Source of the DNA: CAYOYH01 sp964408165
GTDB taxonomy: Bacteria > Patescibacteriota > Saccharimonadia > Saccharimonadales > CAYOYH01
Reading direction: 5' to 3'
DNA length: 13,053 nt
Assembly (NCBI GenBank): GCA_964408165.1
Contig: CAYOYH010000021.1
Coordinates: 1-13,053 of the forward strand
Shown: positions 11,887 through 13,053 of the stretch, in pieces
Layout: every line of letters begins with the position of its first letter
Position numbering within the stretch: the stretch's first letter is position 1
Position numbers and translations under genes: made by a program
Notes under the pieces: model-generated
The model's input: only the letters and a program-made list of their open reading frames with translations
Told to the model about the DNA's origin: nothing
Databases searched by the model: none

Positions 11887-12342
11887 TTATTGGTCCTGGC
11901 TTGATTGTTCAACAACAATAGTCGGGTTTTCGAGGCTGGTGCTTTCAGTTTGGTCGGCTGGCTTCAAGATGTCGTCAACCATTTTGTCGAGCTGGTCGTC
12001 AGAAATGTTGGCTTTGACCACATAACCCTCGATGCCTAGTTGGCGAAGACCCTTTGGCGCATCTTCTTCGCTGAGGTTGGAGATGATAAATACTCGGATA
12101 TTTTTTCCCCAGTCACTGGCACGCATGTGTTCAAGGATTTGGTCTCCGGCAATTTTCGGTAACATCAAATCCAGCAGTACTAAATCTGGCTTCTCTCGTT
12201 CAATAATGTTTAGCGCCGCCTCGCCGTCATAAGCCGAATAACAACGATAACCTATCAGCTCCAGACGAGTTTTATAGATGTCATTTAGCGCTGCGTTGTC
12301 TTCGACAATGACAATCTTCGGTTCACGAACTTCATTTTCCAT
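11887..12342 (-). CDS. Single-domain response regulator (receiver)
   Basis: A 151-residue CheY-like receiver with no output domain. Conserved residues: acidic pair E14-D15 (VEDN), phosphoacceptor Asp58 in LVLLDLMLP, Ser88 in VFIISN, and Lys110 in YVVKAN. After the fold ends (about residue 127) there is a Ser/Glu/Gln-rich tail of about 24 residues without visible structure. It would act in the cytoplasm by phosphorylation-dependent contact with a partner protein; no histidine kinase is nearby, so the partner is unknown. Type IV pilus control is one common role of such receivers, but nothing in the sequence proves it. A promoter with 17-bp spacing places transcription at the ATG, so the mRNA is probably leaderless. 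Confidence 0.9.
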   Translation of the reverse strand: MENEVREPKIVIVEDNAALNDIYKTRLELIGYRCYSAYDGEAALNIIEREKPDLVLLDLMLPKIAGDQILEHMRASDWGKNIRVFIISNLSEEDAPKGLRQLGIEGYVVKANISDDQLDKMVDDILKPADQTESTSLENPTIVVEQSSQDQ

Positions 12343-12348
12343 GCTTCG

Positions 12349-12377
12349 ATTTTAACTCAAGCAACCAAATACATCAA
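12349..12377 (-). promoter_or_regulatory. Promoter of the response regulator, leaderless
   Basis: On the minus strand TTGATG (12377-12372), a 17-bp spacer, and TAAAAT (12354-12349). Only six bases (CGAAGC) separate the -10 from the ATG, so the expected first base is at the start codon. Confidence 0.65.
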
Positions 12378-12397
12378 AACTTGCAGCCAAATACCTG

Positions 12398-12403
12398 TAA
12401 ACT
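12398..12403 (+). promoter_or_regulatory. -10 box of the FKBP gene, leaderless
   Basis: TAAACT is six bases before ATG 12410, and no Shine-Dalgarno is present. It lies back to back with the divergent response-regulator promoter; the two overlap. Confidence 0.5.
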
Positions 12404-12409
12404 GTATTC

Positions 12410-12802
12410 ATGACGAAAAAGAAATGGATACAAAAACTGGAAGGAACGAAATTAGAAGATTTCAAACCGATTGAAAGTGTAAAAGAACTTCAGGTTGTCG
12501 ACATCGAAGTAGGGAATGGCAGAAAATGCGGGGAGCAAGAAAAAGTATCTGCTCATTACACCGGAGCTCTGTGTAGTAGTGGGGTGATTTTTCAAAGTTC
12601 GCATGACGCTGGAAAGCCCCTGATGTTTAGTCTGCACGAAGTAATTGAAGGCTGGCAAGAGGGCATGCTCGGCATGAAAGAAGGTGGTAGGAGACGGCTA
12701 ATTATCCCCTCTGACATGGCTTACGGATCTAGTTCTCCATCTAAAAATATTCCCAAGCACTCTGACTTAGTGTTTGATGTTGAGCTGGTAGAAATAAAAT
12801 AG
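12410..12802 (+). CDS. FKBP-type peptidyl-prolyl isomerase
   Basis: Catalyses cis-trans isomerisation of prolyl bonds during protein folding. The 130-residue protein has one FKBP domain from about residue 25: VSAHYTGAL (46-54), MFSLHEVIEGWQEGMLGMKE (72-91), RRLIIPSDMAYG (95-106) and VFDVELVEI at the end. There is no signal peptide, so it is cytoplasmic. The first 20 residues are lysine-rich. Two family positions differ: the active-site FDSS reads FQSS (61-64), replacing the Asp that corresponds to Asp37 of human FKBP12, and the IPPN loop reads IPKH. Activity could be lower or altered. The start is defined by the adjacent -10 box rather than a ribosome-binding site. The gene is convergent with typA. 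Confidence 0.9.
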   Translation: MTKKKWIQKLEGTKLEDFKPIESVKELQVVDIEVGNGRKCGEQEKVSAHYTGALCSSGVIFQSSHDAGKPLMFSLHEVIEGWQEGMLGMKEGGRRRLIIPSDMAYGSSSPSKNIPKHSDLVFDVELVEIK

Positions 12803-12828
12803 CGAGTCTGTTAGGCGCAATGCATAAT

Positions 12829-12843
12829 CCTGGCATTGCCAGG
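12829..12843. terminator. Hairpin between convergent FKBP and typA genes
   Basis: CCTGGCA-T-TGCCAGG, a perfect 7-bp inverted repeat between the two stops. The single-base loop means the innermost pairs would open. A plus-strand T-run comes only nine bases later (12853-12858), inside the typA end, so it is a weak terminator candidate. Confidence 0.35.
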
Positions 12844-12849
12844 GGAGAT

Positions 12850-13053
12850 TCATTTTTTCTTCCGCTTGCTACGGTTGAGCTCGCGCTTCCGAAGGCGCAG
12901 TGACTGAGGTGTGACTTCGAGTGGTTCGTCGTCTTCTAAAAAATCGATGGCTTGTTCGAGGCTAAAGATTGTAGCGGGTGTTAGCTGAACCGTGCCGTCG
13001 CTACTGGTGCTACGCATATTGGTCAGATGTTTTTCTTTTACAACGTTGATGTC
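12850..13053 (-). CDS. typA: TypA/BipA ribosome-associated GTPase, C-terminal end
   Basis: The last 67 codons of a gene that continues beyond the right window edge. The reading KEKHLTNMRS, LTPATIFSLEQAIDFLEDDE, LEVTPQSLRLRKRELN matches the C-terminal domain of TypA/BipA (KxKxLTNMR..LTPP..SLEQALEFI.DDELVEVTP.SIRLRKR), an EF-G-like translational GTPase that binds ribosomes under stress. The chain ends with a lysine/arginine-rich tail (RSKRKKK), expected for rRNA contact. The GTPase and EF-G-like domains are outside the window. The stop is TGA at 12852-12850. Confidence 0.93.
   Translation of the reverse strand, partial: DINVVKEKHLTNMRSTSSDGTVQLTPATIFSLEQAIDFLEDDEPLEVTPQSLRLRKRELNRSKRKKK

Overview
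The window looks like part of a chromosome from a Patescibacteria/CPR bacterium, most likely a Saccharibacteria (TM7)-type organism. This placement is inferred from the combination of genes: a short TrmD, an RRM-type RNA-binding protein, modular type IV pilins, a single-domain receiver, a prokaryotic FKBP and TypA, with little detectable metabolism. TGA is used as a stop (trmD, tag-proximal and pilin genes), which argues against the SR1/Gracilibacteria code. Several genes have a -10 box so close to the start codon that their mRNAs should be leaderless; others have a clear Shine-Dalgarno.

Layout. 1-298: non-coding leader made of heptamer-period repeats, ending in a -10 box for trmD. 299-1769: trmD, overlapped by 83 bp by an unrecognised soluble protein. 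1751-2662 (-): membrane-anchored serine hydrolase of the beta-lactamase/PBP fold. 2663-3251: long non-coding stretch with hairpins, a 220-bp structured repeat and heptamer arrays. 3252-3919: sodN-sodX, a nickel superoxide dismutase and its maturation peptidase. 4237-4809: tag, 3-methyladenine DNA glycosylase. 4810-5200: a second, inverted copy of the structured repeat, more heptamers and a strong bidirectional terminator. 5210-6321 (-): RRM protein and an unrecognised anchored extracytoplasmic protein. 6495-10223: three consecutive pilin-like genes, two of them carrying large adhesive modules (discoidin plus a second beta module; von Willebrand A). 10193-10516: a frameshifted recombinase-like C-terminal remnant abutting tRNA-Gln(CUG). 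10739-11677: small unrecognised membrane and soluble proteins. 11887-12342 (-): receiver-only response regulator. 12410-12802: FKBP. 12850-13053 (-): C-terminal end of TypA/BipA, cut by the window edge.

How the parts work together. The sodN-sodX-tag block (oxidative and alkylation damage defence) is bracketed by inverted copies of a nested-hairpin repeat whose stems show compensatory base changes, and by arrays of degenerate 7-bp units; together this looks like a small repeat-bounded cassette. The pilin block would put carbohydrate- or protein-binding modules on a type IV pilus, plausible for an epibiont that must attach to host cells. The most unusual signals are the structured inverted repeats, the heptamer arrays with 16-bp palindromes inside them, the Pro-to-Met change in the Ni-hook of SodN, and the adhesive domains built into pilins.
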